A stretch of DNA of 40,021 bases from an uncultured Butyricimonas sp. (lineage in GTDB: Bacteria > Bacteroidota > Bacteroidia > Bacteroidales > Marinifilaceae): positions 1-40,021 of the forward strand of contig CALUHX010000023.1 of NCBI GenBank assembly GCA_944320555.1. The letters are read 5' to 3'. Below, one piece after another: positions 1 to 8,610 of the stretch. Each line of letters starts with the position of its first letter. The stretch's first letter is position 1. A program made the position numbers and the translations under genes. Under the pieces are notes generated by a model. It was given only the letters and a program-made list of their open reading frames with translations. It did no database searches and had not been told where the DNA came from.

Positions 1-345
1 AAGAAACCATCTTTAAATATTGACATTATTGATAAAAAAAGAATTGGCATGTGACTTTCTTATACCGAACTCACGTTAACTTATATCGAACTCACGTTAA
101 ATAAGAACTTCAAGTCTCAGAAAGTATCTTCTCCAGCAGCCTACCTCGCAACCAGGTGAAGCTTCGTCCGGCAAAGTGGGAACAAGCTCTCTCTCCGCCC
201 TCGCTAAAACGCCAATTTCCCCTATTCAGGGGAGGAGTCGCAGAACAATGCGATTCAGTCGAGTAATTTTGCTCCGCAAACTCTTCCCCGAAAACAGGGG
301 TATGAAACAAAATGTCATCCGGCAAGGAGGGACAGCTCCCCTCCT
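1..345. other. Gene-free left edge with repeats and hairpins
   Basis: I see no convincing gene here. The first 110 bases are A+T rich and hold a tandem direct repeat (60-100). The rest contains short hairpins: CCCC/GGGG arms near 218-229 and 290-300, and an AAGGAGGG/CCCTCCTT stem at 324-346. The open frames across this stretch have low-complexity, proline/serine/arginine-rich translations and no family resemblance. The hairpin-rich character suggests non-coding repeat DNA, but only a self-search of the whole genome would show whether it is dispersed. Confidence 0.5.
60..100. repeat. Tandem 21-base direct repeat, two copies
   Basis: Two 20-base units, TTATACCGAACTCACGTTAA (60-79) and TTATATCGAACTCACGTTAA (81-100), lie head to tail with one base between them and differ at a single position. 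No further copy was seen in the window. Function is unknown. An operator, an iteron-like site and a fragment of a dispersed intergenic repeat are all possible. Confidence 0.8.
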
Positions 346-346
346 T
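324..346 (-). terminator. Hairpin at the end of the exported-protein gene
   Basis: An 8-bp perfect stem (AAGGAGGG 324-331, CCCTCCTT 339-346) with a 7-base loop overlaps the stop codon of the minus-strand gene. The minus transcript shows only a broken U-rich stretch about 15 bases later, so this is a weak terminator candidate. Confidence 0.4.
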
Positions 347-1344
347 CAATCTTCCTTTCCGTCGAAATACACGGGCCGGGAGGTCTCTGACACCCGGGCC
401 GTCGTTCCGTCGGACGCACCGATCATTTGTTGAACGACATAATACATCCGCCATCCTTTTTCCCGGTGGGCCTTGTAATCAAAAACGTTCTTCGCGCTGC
501 TTGAAGCGGAGACCACCATCGTGTCCACCTTCACGCCGGCTTCGTTCGTTTTGGAAATATCATTCTGCGGCGTCACATACAACAATGTCAACGCCACCGT
601 CTGGCTGATCCGGTCTCCTTTCTCCAACACCTGCTCCACGCCCATTTCCCCCTCCAGGACAATCACGGCGCCCGTCGTCAGCGGCGACAAATAAACGCAC
701 TCTTCAGCGCTGCCGCCCGAAAACTCCACGGCGTACTCATGCGGCAAGCCGTCGGCCTTCAACGCCAGATTCACCACCACCGGTTTCACTCCCCGCATAT
801 TGGGCATGTGGTAAACACACAAGGTCACCGTGTCCTGCCCCTCGGCGGGGACGGCCGACGCCGTAAACTTAAAGGTAAACTTTCCTCCGCCATGCGAAGC
901 GTCGAACACGGGGGATTGCAATATGGGCGTAAACTCATCAGGAAGCGAAGGTTTCTTCCTCAACACGATGCCTTGCCTCGACACTTCCCCCTCGTGAACC
1001 AGCCAGCCCAATCCCGTCATGTAATCATGCGCGTAGACGCCCCGCCTCATGGCCTTGTAGGCGCCCTCCACGAGGGAGGGGTCGCCTTTGATTTTCGTCT
1101 CCAAGACGTACTGTCTCCCCCCCGCGTCCGCATTTCTGGATATTCCCACGTAAGCCAGCAAGCCCCGCAAGGGAACCGTGTCCAAAGCTTTCCAACTCGC
1201 CACAAATTTTCCACCCTCGACGTCAAGCCCGTAAGGAGGGAACGCCTCCATCCTGGGCAGATTCATCTCGATTTTCTGCTGGCCGCACACGCTGCCAAAC
1301 ATTCCTCCAAAAAGAACCGAAACTAACAATAAAATCTTTCTCAT
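346..1344 (-). CDS. Exported protein of unknown function
   Basis: A 332-residue protein that I do not recognise. The ATG at 1344 is chosen because it opens a clear signal peptide (MRKILLLVSVLFGGMFGSVCG) and has an A-rich AAAGGAAT sequence just upstream; the frame stays open further upstream, but that part runs into the preceding gene. The mature part has no transmembrane segment, looks beta-rich, and has no obvious catalytic motif. It is the last gene of a three-gene minus-strand set, 26 bases after the permease/GldG-like gene. That suggests a periplasmic or surface partner or cargo of the ABC exporter, which is inference. A lipobox is not convincing: the cysteine at residue 20 is preceded by Gly-Ser-Val. 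Confidence 0.7.
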   Translation of the reverse strand: MRKILLLVSVLFGGMFGSVCGQQKIEMNLPRMEAFPPYGLDVEGGKFVASWKALDTVPLRGLLAYVGISRNADAGGRQYVLETKIKGDPSLVEGAYKAMRRGVYAHDYMTGLGWLVHEGEVSRQGIVLRKKPSLPDEFTPILQSPVFDASHGGGKFTFKFTASAVPAEGQDTVTLCVYHMPNMRGVKPVVVNLALKADGLPHEYAVEFSGGSAEECVYLSPLTTGAVIVLEGEMGVEQVLEKGDRISQTVALTLLYVTPQNDISKTNEAGVKVDTMVVSASSSAKNVFDYKAHREKGWRMYYVVQQMIGASDGTTARVSETSRPVYFDGKED

Positions 1345-1370
1345 ATTCCTTTGTTTTAATTTACATACAT

Positions 1371-3671
1371 TCAACGTCCCTTGCGACGCAACCAAACAAA
1401 TATGCCGACACCGGCCAACAAAATCGGCCACACCAACACGAGCACCCATTTGATGTTTTCTGCTCCGGAGGCGCCCACGTTCACATGGTCGTCCGTCGTC
1501 CAAACGCGACGCACATCCAAAGGCGCCTCGTTATTCGACAACCAATAGAAACCGCCCATAATCAAGGTGAAGTTGCTCGCGCGAACGCCCTTCCTGCTTC
1601 CCATCAACTCTTCATTACTGATGCAATCCGCGTCTCCGGCCAAGATAATCCGTTGTTCCCGTCCGTCCAACATCCTTGACAACGCCACCACCGTCGGATA
1701 GGATTGCTCCACTTCCCCGGCCGACTTGTTCAAGGAAACCGTATCGTCGACGAAATCAACTGTTTCCAATTCATTCCAGCTCCCAATCGTGTCGCTCTTA
1801 AACAATTCCGTCACAGTGAAACCTTTGTCATCAACCTGCCGCAATCCAGCCACGCCGGGAGTCACAACGACCCGTCTCATTTCCCTCAGATTGCCGAAAT
1901 CATAGGCGATGTCTCCCGCCTCTTTTGTCGGGTATGACAATATCACGTCCGCCTGCAGGTTCGTATCCTGCTTCACCAGCACTCCGAGCATCATCTCAAA
2001 ACCGAACTTCGCGAACAAAGGATTCATCACCTCCCTCCGTCTCGGTTCCCCAAGAACGAACAAATTTCCGCCCCGGTCTATGTATTGCTGCAACACGGCA
2101 TCCTCTTCCGGCGTAAAGGTTTCGCGGCTTTCGGCAATCACCAGAATGTTGATGTCTTCCCGAATCTCTTTGTCCAAGCGCACGTTTTCCACATCGAACC
2201 CTTGGTTCATCAAAGCGTACCGGAATTTCTTGTCGTTGGCAAAAGCGCTGTAATCCCTGTCCTTATTGCTTCCATATCCCCTCTCGCCGTGTCCTGTCAA
2301 AAATCCGACAACCGGCAATTTCATCACCATCCGCTTGAACGCCACGGAAATCTCCCGCTCGTCCGGATAGCGCATCATGTCGTTGAACACCCGCAACCAC
2401 GCCTTTTCCCCGTTTTCCCGGGCCAACTGCACGACAAACGTGTTGTTCTCTCCCGAAAGATCCACTATCGAGCGAATCTCTTCCGGCCTCAACACCTTGT
2501 TCGTGTCCACTCCAAATGTCTCGCAAACATGAACCATCTTCTCCCGCAACGACTCACCCGGATACCGCTTGTCCAACGACGGATTGTATGTGGTGTCGTA
2601 ATAATACACGTATTTCAATTTCATCTCGGGCTTGAAACGTTGATAACGCTCATAGCGTTCCTTGTCCCGGCTCAGGAACAACTCCATCAGATACCACGCC
2701 GCATCGGGATCGAGCACGTTGATATAACTGGTCACCGTCAATCCTCCCGTCAACTGCGCCATGATTTTCTGGCTCGTCTCGGTCAGCGTGTTGCGCTTGT
2801 TTTCCGTCGCGTCGTAATACGACTTCAACGCCGGAAGCGAAGAGAAATAGCCAAGCAGACAAGCCACAAGGATTACCCCCACGTTCTTTCCGACCGTGAC
2901 GGAGAAAGGAATCTTTTGGCGAACCGCGTTCAAGCGGATAATCGTCAGTGACAAAAACAGGCAAATTATAATCAGAAAATAAAGCAGGTCCTCACTGCAA
3001 ATCATGCCATGAATAAACGTGTCGCAACGACCGTTGATGGACAACCAATAGGTTATGTCCCTCACGAAATCGTAACTCTGCCACCAGCCACCCACCATGC
3101 TCAGCAACATCAGGACAATCAACGTCCCTATCGCCGCCACGATTTGATAACTCGTCAAACTCGACATAAAAAGACCTATCGCTCCGTAAGCGCACAGCAA
3201 CAGATACAACCCCAAGATTCCGGTAAGAACCGCTGGCCATTCAAAATGCTTGATTGTGATTCCCCCCACAAGAGCCAACAACACGAGCACGCCCATCATC
3301 ACCAAGCCGTAAAGCATCACAGAAAAATACTTTCCCAAAATAATCTGCACGTTCGTAATCGGCGAGGAATACAACAAGCGGACCGAGCCGCTGCTCAACT
3401 CCTTGCTCACCAGTCCCATCGTCAACAAGGGAATATAAAAATAGAGATACCCCTGAATGCTGGGGAATACCCCGGTCCACGAACTGAAAATCAGAGAGGA
3501 AGCCCCCGCCACGTTTCGTCCGATCTCGCTATCGGCCGCCACCATTGAAAACTGAGTCGAAAAAATAAGAGCCGACTGCACGGTGAACACCACCAACAGC
3601 AACCACGCCACAGGCGAGTAAAACAACAATTGCAACTCCGTTCTCGCTATATTACAAATCATTCTAAACAT
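1371..3671 (-). CDS. ABC-2 permease fused to GldG-like auxiliary domain
   Basis: A 766-residue membrane protein. Residues 1-250 resemble an ABC-2 permease of the GldF type, with six hydrophobic segments near 18-40, 72-90, 115-137, 146-170, 176-197 and 228-246. A seventh segment at 262-282 leads into a large non-cytoplasmic region (about 290-735) like the GldG/ABC_transp_aux family. It starts with the family's typical Asn-Thr-Leu-Thr stretch (294-297) and includes a Gly-His-Gly-Glu turn. A last membrane helix near 742-762 ends in a basic tail. In Flavobacterium, GldF and GldG are separate proteins that work with the ATPase GldA; here the two are one chain. The ATPase gene ends six bases upstream, so the two are almost certainly co-translated. 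Gliding is not implied: such exporters are common in non-gliding Bacteroidales, and the substrate is unknown. Confidence 0.88.
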   Translation of the reverse strand: MFRMICNIARTELQLLFYSPVAWLLLVVFTVQSALIFSTQFSMVAADSEIGRNVAGASSLIFSSWTGVFPSIQGYLYFYIPLLTMGLVSKELSSGSVRLLYSSPITNVQIILGKYFSVMLYGLVMMGVLVLLALVGGITIKHFEWPAVLTGILGLYLLLCAYGAIGLFMSSLTSYQIVAAIGTLIVLMLLSMVGGWWQSYDFVRDITYWLSINGRCDTFIHGMICSEDLLYFLIIICLFLSLTIIRLNAVRQKIPFSVTVGKNVGVILVACLLGYFSSLPALKSYYDATENKRNTLTETSQKIMAQLTGGLTVTSYINVLDPDAAWYLMELFLSRDKERYERYQRFKPEMKLKYVYYYDTTYNPSLDKRYPGESLREKMVHVCETFGVDTNKVLRPEEIRSIVDLSGENNTFVVQLARENGEKAWLRVFNDMMRYPDEREISVAFKRMVMKLPVVGFLTGHGERGYGSNKDRDYSAFANDKKFRYALMNQGFDVENVRLDKEIREDINILVIAESRETFTPEEDAVLQQYIDRGGNLFVLGEPRRREVMNPLFAKFGFEMMLGVLVKQDTNLQADVILSYPTKEAGDIAYDFGNLREMRRVVVTPGVAGLRQVDDKGFTVTELFKSDTIGSWNELETVDFVDDTVSLNKSAGEVEQSYPTVVALSRMLDGREQRIILAGDADCISNEELMGSRKGVRASNFTLIMGGFYWLSNNEAPLDVRRVWTTDDHVNVGASGAENIKWVLVLVWPILLAGVGIFVWLRRKGR

Positions 3672-3677
3672 ACTACC

Positions 3678-4607
3678 TTATTTTCTTGTTTTTTTTGACA
3701 ATTCTGCAAAAACATTATCCAACGAACTTTTTTCCACCCGCAACTCCATCAAATGCCAATCGTGCGCCGCGCTGGCTTTCACTATCTGGTCGGCCGCCTC
3801 CCGGGCATCGGAGAAACGCACCCGGAATTTTCCGTTCCCCAATTCCTCCGCGCCGAGCACCCCTTCTATATGGTTCAACGACTCCACCGCCGGAGCGTCG
3901 ATAAACGACACGAGCAACGAATTCGGTGTGATGTAATTATCAAACTCTTCCACCGTTCCCGAGAACACCAAACGTCCCTCCTCTATCATGAAAATGGAGT
4001 CGCAAACCGCCTGCACCTCGGTCAAGATATGGGTGGAAAGAATCACCGTCCGTTCCTCCGCGATGCTTTTAATCAAATGGCGCACTTCCAATATCTGGTT
4101 GGGATCAAGTCCGTTGGTCGGCTCGTCAAAAATCACCAAATCGGGCTTATGAACGATAGCCTGAGCGATTCCCACCCGCTGCTGATAACCTCCGGACAAA
4201 TTCTTTATCAAGCGGTTGCGAAAATGCAAAATGCCACAGCGCTCCATCACTTCCTCCACGGCCTCATTCAGTTCCCGGCCTATCATCCAACGCAGGCGCG
4301 CGCAATGGCGCAAATATTCCTCCACGGTCAAGTCCCCGTACAATGGAGGCTTTTGGGGCAGGAACCCGATATGGCGTTTCGCCTCGACCGGATTTTCCCG
4401 GGTGTCTATCCCGTTAATATACACGTTCCCCTCCGTTTGCTTAATCACGCCGCTGATAATATTCATCGTCGTCGATTTCCCCGCGCCGTTTGAACCGAGC
4501 AACCCGAAAATTCCCCGTCTGGGTATCTCAAAACTAATATCCCTCACCGCCCACTGAATGCTATAACGATGCGATAATCTCTCTACTTTTACAACTGGTT
4601 CTTCCAT
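3678..4607 (-). CDS. ABC transporter ATP-binding protein (GldA-like)
   Basis: A 309-residue ATPase that would power the membrane protein encoded next to it. All nucleotide-binding elements are visible: Walker A GSNGAGKST (38-46), Q-loop Gln85, signature LSGGYQQRVG (137-146), Walker B LVIFDEPTNGLDP (157-169) and switch His193. The roughly 90-residue C-terminal extension is usual for the CcmA/GldA-type ATPases that pair with ABC-2 permeases. It heads the three-gene minus-strand set, and only six bases separate it from the permease gene. No Bacteroidota-type promoter is obvious in the 108 bases before it, so transcription may partly continue from the Sus-like operon upstream, through the hairpin at 4660-4689. 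Confidence 0.93.
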   Translation of the reverse strand: MEEPVVKVERLSHRYSIQWAVRDISFEIPRRGIFGLLGSNGAGKSTTMNIISGVIKQTEGNVYINGIDTRENPVEAKRHIGFLPQKPPLYGDLTVEEYLRHCARLRWMIGRELNEAVEEVMERCGILHFRNRLIKNLSGGYQQRVGIAQAIVHKPDLVIFDEPTNGLDPNQILEVRHLIKSIAEERTVILSTHILTEVQAVCDSIFMIEEGRLVFSGTVEEFDNYITPNSLLVSFIDAPAVESLNHIEGVLGAEELGNGKFRVRFSDAREAADQIVKASAAHDWHLMELRVEKSSLDNVFAELSKKTRK

Positions 4608-4659
4608 TGACTTACTACAATATTGAACTATTTTTAACTTTCAAACACACCTGTAACGG

Positions 4660-4689
4660 GAAGAGATGTGTATTAAACCACACCTCTTC
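4660..4689. terminator. Hairpin between the Sus-like operon and the ABC operon
   Basis: An 11-bp stem (GAAGAGATGTG 4660-4670 with CACACCTCTTC 4679-4689, one position being a mismatch on plus or a G-U pair on minus) and an 8-base loop. Both flanking genes are on the minus strand, where the hairpin follows the PKD-like lipoprotein gene, but the T-run lies on the plus side (4690-4694). It may work as a terminator without a U-tract, or stop antisense transcription. Confidence 0.6.
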
Positions 4690-4715
4690 TTTTTCTGGTA
4701 TTATTCATTATTCAA

Positions 4716-6398
4716 TCAATCCCTTGAAACAAACGCAAAATCAATCACTTTCCCGAAACCGGTATGCTCTATGACTGGCTCATCTCTATCTATTTCTCCC
4801 GCAGCAGTCAGTTTCATATCAACGACACCTCCTGTATTGTCGCCATAATCCACTAAGGCACCTAAACACCAGTAATATTGATATGAGATATAAGACTCAT
4901 AATCAGATGGATCTTCAAAGTACCCCCTGTCGTTTTCTTCATATTTAAATTTCAGTTTTACAATTTTTGCATTTGCATTGGGATGCTCATAAAGCAAGGT
5001 AACACGAGGCACCAATGCCAATTCCACCTTCCACACTTTATTTCCGCTGGACACAAATACAATTCCCTGCTCGTAACCATAAGAAGACATGGCAACCTGA
5101 ACGTCATTGTAATTCGCTCCGGGCAACTCAAATTCATAAACACCAGAGCAAACAGCCACATTTCCGGGATCTGTATATCCATATCCATTCATTTCATAAA
5201 CCACATATTTCCCACTTGATTGTGAATATGCTGTCGCAAACACCTTACTTCCCTGCGCCCCACTATTCATACTTATAACAATTTTATCGTCTCCAATATT
5301 GGGATCAAAAACATTGGGACGAGCAGGATTATCCTGCAGGTAAGTTAACTTATCATATGTTTGTGTGGGAGAAAAATAATTCGTCATCCCAAATCGAAAA
5401 TACTGATTAGTCATCATCAATTCACTCATGTCCTGTTGCCCTAGACAACGTAAAAAACAATGACCAACAGCATCATACAAGAACCATGATTCCCCCGACC
5501 GAATATTTATCCAAGCCGCATGAGTGATATGCACCTCACGCTCCTCATGAGCGTTCTGCCACTTTAGAGGATGAAATACAGAAAAACCATCCCCATTAGC
5601 CAAGTACACCTCTTTTTCATCGTTCACAAACAAATCACCAATTCCAGCCACAGACCACATTTCTTGCGGAACATAATTTGATTGACCATTTGCTTCTTTG
5701 TAATATAACAAAGACCTCATGTCATATAGCAAATTAAATGACGACGCATCATACAATCCAACATCTTGATCCGTCATAACCATCAACATTATTTTTGACG
5801 GATTCAAAAAACCTCCAAGCCAGTCCCCATATGCCAAATAACTCTTTAGCATTTTAGGTGTCCCCAACAACGGAAAATCTTTCCCCTGATCTTCATAATA
5901 AGCATTGGGCACCACCACTGCCTCCTCTCCTATCCCATCCACAACACCCAAGACGCTTTTTCCATCTTCATTTTGAAGTACAAACCAAGTTTTACTATAA
6001 GGTTCTATCGGAGATACCGTCGATTCCACTATCCAATCCGAACCATCTGGACGATTATCCGTCACTGTCAAACGCACACGCACCGAAGATCGATCTTCCG
6101 GAGCAAAAGCAAGAGACAGATTCCTTTCATTGCCACATTCCTCATAACTACCATAAAGCAAATCCGTGATTTTTTCCCATTTGAACGACAAATTAGCCTC
6201 CCCTTCTTCCATTGTTTGTTCTATCACCGGCTCCAAAAACACGGAAACAGTATCTGTTTTATCCAATCGCACAGAATAGTTTGGTAAACTGATCGAAACC
6301 TCATTTATATCTACATAATCATAGTTTCCTTTATCATCGTAACAAGCAACAACCCCCAACAGGAAACAGCCTAAAAACAAATTTATTACATTTTTCAT
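4716..6398 (-). CDS. PKD-like family surface lipoprotein
   Basis: A 560-residue lipoprotein. The signal peptide ends in a lipobox Gly-Val-Val-Ala-Cys with Cys19, followed by CYDDKGNYDYVDINEV, the typical N-terminus of the Bacteroidota PKD-like lipoproteins found behind SusC/SusD pairs. The N-terminal part (about 25-130) looks like a beta-sandwich; the remainder has repeated beta-strand stretches that could form a propeller-like fold, which is inference. No catalytic site is apparent. It follows the DUF4843 gene by 11 bases and is the last gene of the operon. Its DNA is much more A+T rich than the rest of the locus (19 of 60 bases are G or C in 5701-5760), suggesting a different origin. The probable role is surface ligand binding for the SusCD transporter. 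Confidence 0.85.
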   Translation of the reverse strand: MKNVINLFLGCFLLGVVACYDDKGNYDYVDINEVSISLPNYSVRLDKTDTVSVFLEPVIEQTMEEGEANLSFKWEKITDLLYGSYEECGNERNLSLAFAPEDRSSVRVRLTVTDNRPDGSDWIVESTVSPIEPYSKTWFVLQNEDGKSVLGVVDGIGEEAVVVPNAYYEDQGKDFPLLGTPKMLKSYLAYGDWLGGFLNPSKIMLMVMTDQDVGLYDASSFNLLYDMRSLLYYKEANGQSNYVPQEMWSVAGIGDLFVNDEKEVYLANGDGFSVFHPLKWQNAHEEREVHITHAAWINIRSGESWFLYDAVGHCFLRCLGQQDMSELMMTNQYFRFGMTNYFSPTQTYDKLTYLQDNPARPNVFDPNIGDDKIVISMNSGAQGSKVFATAYSQSSGKYVVYEMNGYGYTDPGNVAVCSGVYEFELPGANYNDVQVAMSSYGYEQGIVFVSSGNKVWKVELALVPRVTLLYEHPNANAKIVKLKFKYEENDRGYFEDPSDYESYISYQYYWCLGALVDYGDNTGGVVDMKLTAAGEIDRDEPVIEHTGFGKVIDFAFVSRD

Positions 6399-6409
6399 AA
6401 CCTAATCTT

Positions 6410-7096
6410 TTAATTTTTTGGAAAAACAATCGGATTTCCTTCATCATCCAACAATTCTTCATGTGCAGGATCCGCACAATACTCTTCGTATGCGAGCCGC
6501 ACTTCATTTACTCGTTCCCAATTATTCCAAGAATCTTGAAACGAATTCCCAAGACAATCCATCATAAACATGTACTTCGCCGTGGAATACAATCCCCAAA
6601 AAGAGTTGTTCCAAGACATCGGTTGCGGCAAATAGAAACTCGCGTCTATCGTGTAGCTCTGATCCTCTATCTTTCCCGGCTCGAACTCATGCGCCGGATT
6701 CGAAGGGTCAAAAGCCAAAGAGGCTCTCGTTTGGGGGGTGGTCAAGGTGGGCCGAGAGGGCCGTCTCACGGTTACCCTGATGGAATCCCTGTATTTCCCG
6801 GCCGGGAACACATAACTGTCCGCCAGTACCACATCCGTCATCTCCGTCACGCTGTCGGCCGGCTGGGCCGTCACACAAAAAGTCCTCCCCTCTTCCAACG
6901 GCTCTCCTTGCAACGCAATCACCACAATCAACTCTTTTTCCGTGTGCTGCTTCACATAATCGGTATCCACGAACACCACGCCTCCCGAATAATAAAAATT
7001 CAAGCGCGGCGTTTCTTGATAAATGGCGATTTCGTTCTCGTCGCATCCCCACCAGCATGCGCCCAATATCATGAACAATACAAAATACTTTCTCAT
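6410..7096 (-). CDS. DUF4843 family lipoprotein
   Basis: A 228-residue exported lipoprotein. The signal peptide offers two lipid-attachment cysteines, Cys14 in Leu-Gly-Ala-Cys and Cys18 in Trp-Trp-Gly-Cys; Cys14 fits the lipobox better. The order SusC, SusD, this protein and a PKD-like lipoprotein, together with its size and the early RLNFYYSGG motif, match the DUF4843 family, whose molecular role is not established. It starts 11 bases after susD and ends 11 bases before the next gene, so it is part of one transcript. Base composition changes within the gene: the 5' part (above about 6640) is G+C rich like SusC, while the 3' part is A+T rich like the following lipoprotein gene. Confidence 0.83.
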   Translation of the reverse strand: MRKYFVLFMILGACWWGCDENEIAIYQETPRLNFYYSGGVVFVDTDYVKQHTEKELIVVIALQGEPLEEGRTFCVTAQPADSVTEMTDVVLADSYVFPAGKYRDSIRVTVRRPSRPTLTTPQTRASLAFDPSNPAHEFEPGKIEDQSYTIDASFYLPQPMSWNNSFWGLYSTAKYMFMMDCLGNSFQDSWNNWERVNEVRLAYEEYCADPAHEELLDDEGNPIVFPKN

Positions 7097-7107
7097 AACT
7101 TTCCTTT

Positions 7108-8598
7108 TTAATTGTTGTTTCCAAAAAGTGTCTCATTATCCGGCAACGGCCATTGGTAGCTGCTCCTCACGTCGTTCAGCGGACAGGTGAAGAACGTCCG
7201 GAAATTATGGCGTTTGTAGAAGAACCACAATTGTCCCTCCGAGAAATACTCCTTTTGATACTCCTTCATCACCTCGTAAGTCCTCGTCGTCTGCGTGTTG
7301 TCATATTGGAAATCCGTTTTCGGCTGGTCGTAATTGGCCGCAGGTTGAATAGCGTTTGCATAAGCAATTCCTCGACTCTCACGCACAACATTCAATGCGG
7401 AAGCACTTTCTTCCGGAGTTCCACACTCAGCAATGATATAATACATTTCCGGCAAACGAATCAATGGAACTATATCTTTCCCTCTATACGCATCCTCGTA
7501 ACTATTTTGATTGTACTTCTGACAAATTACATATTCTGTTGAGAAAGCATTACCTGTATTCAAGAACGCTTCGATATTTGCTCTCCAATCAGTAAGTCCA
7601 ATCCCCCCCCTTTCATATTGCAGGACAAAATTACTTTGCGTACGCATAATAAAATCTGCTTCTGAATTTTGAACATTCTGTGATAATATCGTCCGATATT
7701 GGGCATCCAAAATGGACGCAAAGTCGTCGATATTCAGACTGAAGATATGCTCCGGCCAACGGTTCAAGTAGGAATGCCCCTCGTCCAAGGCGAAATACTC
7801 GTCTGCGTCAATCACCGTTTGCGCATACCGCACCGCCTCCGCCTTGCTCGCATCGTCGCCCTTATAGCAGTACACCCGCGCCAGCATGGCCTTCACGGCG
7901 TACGTGTTCATCCGCAACATACGCATCCGCAAGAACGGGTCATCGGACGCGTTGCCAAAAGAAGACCGCACAAAATCATAGGAATCATGCTTCTCCAAAA
8001 GGGTGTCGGCCTCGTGCAAGTCATCCAGCACCAGATTCACCACCTCCTCCGCCGACAACACGGGAGTGGCCTCGTTGTCGAACGTCGTCCGGTAAGGAAT
8101 CGCCTGCCCTTGCGGATTCACGCTGTACACGGGACCGAACAGCCGCAGCAAGTCGAAATGCAGGAACGCCCGCAGGCCCAAGGCCTCGCCTTTCATCACC
8201 TCGTAGTAATTTTCCGTCGTGATCACACTCCTGTTCTCGTCGAGATAGCGCAGGAAGTTGTTGATGTTTGCGATGATATTGTACATTTTGGAATAAATCG
8301 CGTCTTTCGTCCCCGCATAAGTGGACTCGTAATCGTAACGGTCCGTGGCGTTCACCTCGCCGGGGTAGTTGTCATAATTGCCCGCCAGCAAATCCAAATA
8401 ACCATAGGTCATCTCCTTGGCGTAAATCTCCGTCGAGCCCATGCTGAGGTAGAATCCCGTCAACACGTCCTTGAAGCCGCTTTCCGAGGAGAAAAGGTCC
8501 TTTCCCTTGATCGACGTCTTGGGCTGCACGTCCAACCAATCCGAACAAGCCGTCAATCCTCCGACAATCAATGCGATAATTAAAACATATTTCTTCAT
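7108..8598 (-). CDS. SusD/RagB-family nutrient-binding lipoprotein
   Basis: A 496-residue SusD-like lipoprotein that sits on the outer face of the outer membrane as a lid on its SusC partner and captures the substrate. The signal peptide ends in Leu-Thr-Ala-Cys (Cys18), followed by SDWLDVQPKTSIKGKDLF, the classic SusD N-terminus. Helical TPR-like segments follow, including the ALGLRAFLHFDLLRLFG motif near residue 130. The C-terminus (YQWPLPDNETL) is the usual RagB/SusD ending. It begins 12 bases after susC. Codons for about residues 303-419 are A+T rich (17 of 60 bases are G or C in 7501-7560) while flanking parts are G+C rich (37 of 60 in 8041-8100), pointing to a recombined segment. The substrate cannot be read from sequence; without adjacent glycoside hydrolases, peptides or other non-glycan ligands are as likely as glycans. 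Confidence 0.95.
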   Translation of the reverse strand: MKKYVLIIALIVGGLTACSDWLDVQPKTSIKGKDLFSSESGFKDVLTGFYLSMGSTEIYAKEMTYGYLDLLAGNYDNYPGEVNATDRYDYESTYAGTKDAIYSKMYNIIANINNFLRYLDENRSVITTENYYEVMKGEALGLRAFLHFDLLRLFGPVYSVNPQGQAIPYRTTFDNEATPVLSAEEVVNLVLDDLHEADTLLEKHDSYDFVRSSFGNASDDPFLRMRMLRMNTYAVKAMLARVYCYKGDDASKAEAVRYAQTVIDADEYFALDEGHSYLNRWPEHIFSLNIDDFASILDAQYRTILSQNVQNSEADFIMRTQSNFVLQYERGGIGLTDWRANIEAFLNTGNAFSTEYVICQKYNQNSYEDAYRGKDIVPLIRLPEMYYIIAECGTPEESASALNVVRESRGIAYANAIQPAANYDQPKTDFQYDNTQTTRTYEVMKEYQKEYFSEGQLWFFYKRHNFRTFFTCPLNDVRSSYQWPLPDNETLFGNNN

Positions 8599-8610
8599 AA
8601 TAGTCTGTGT

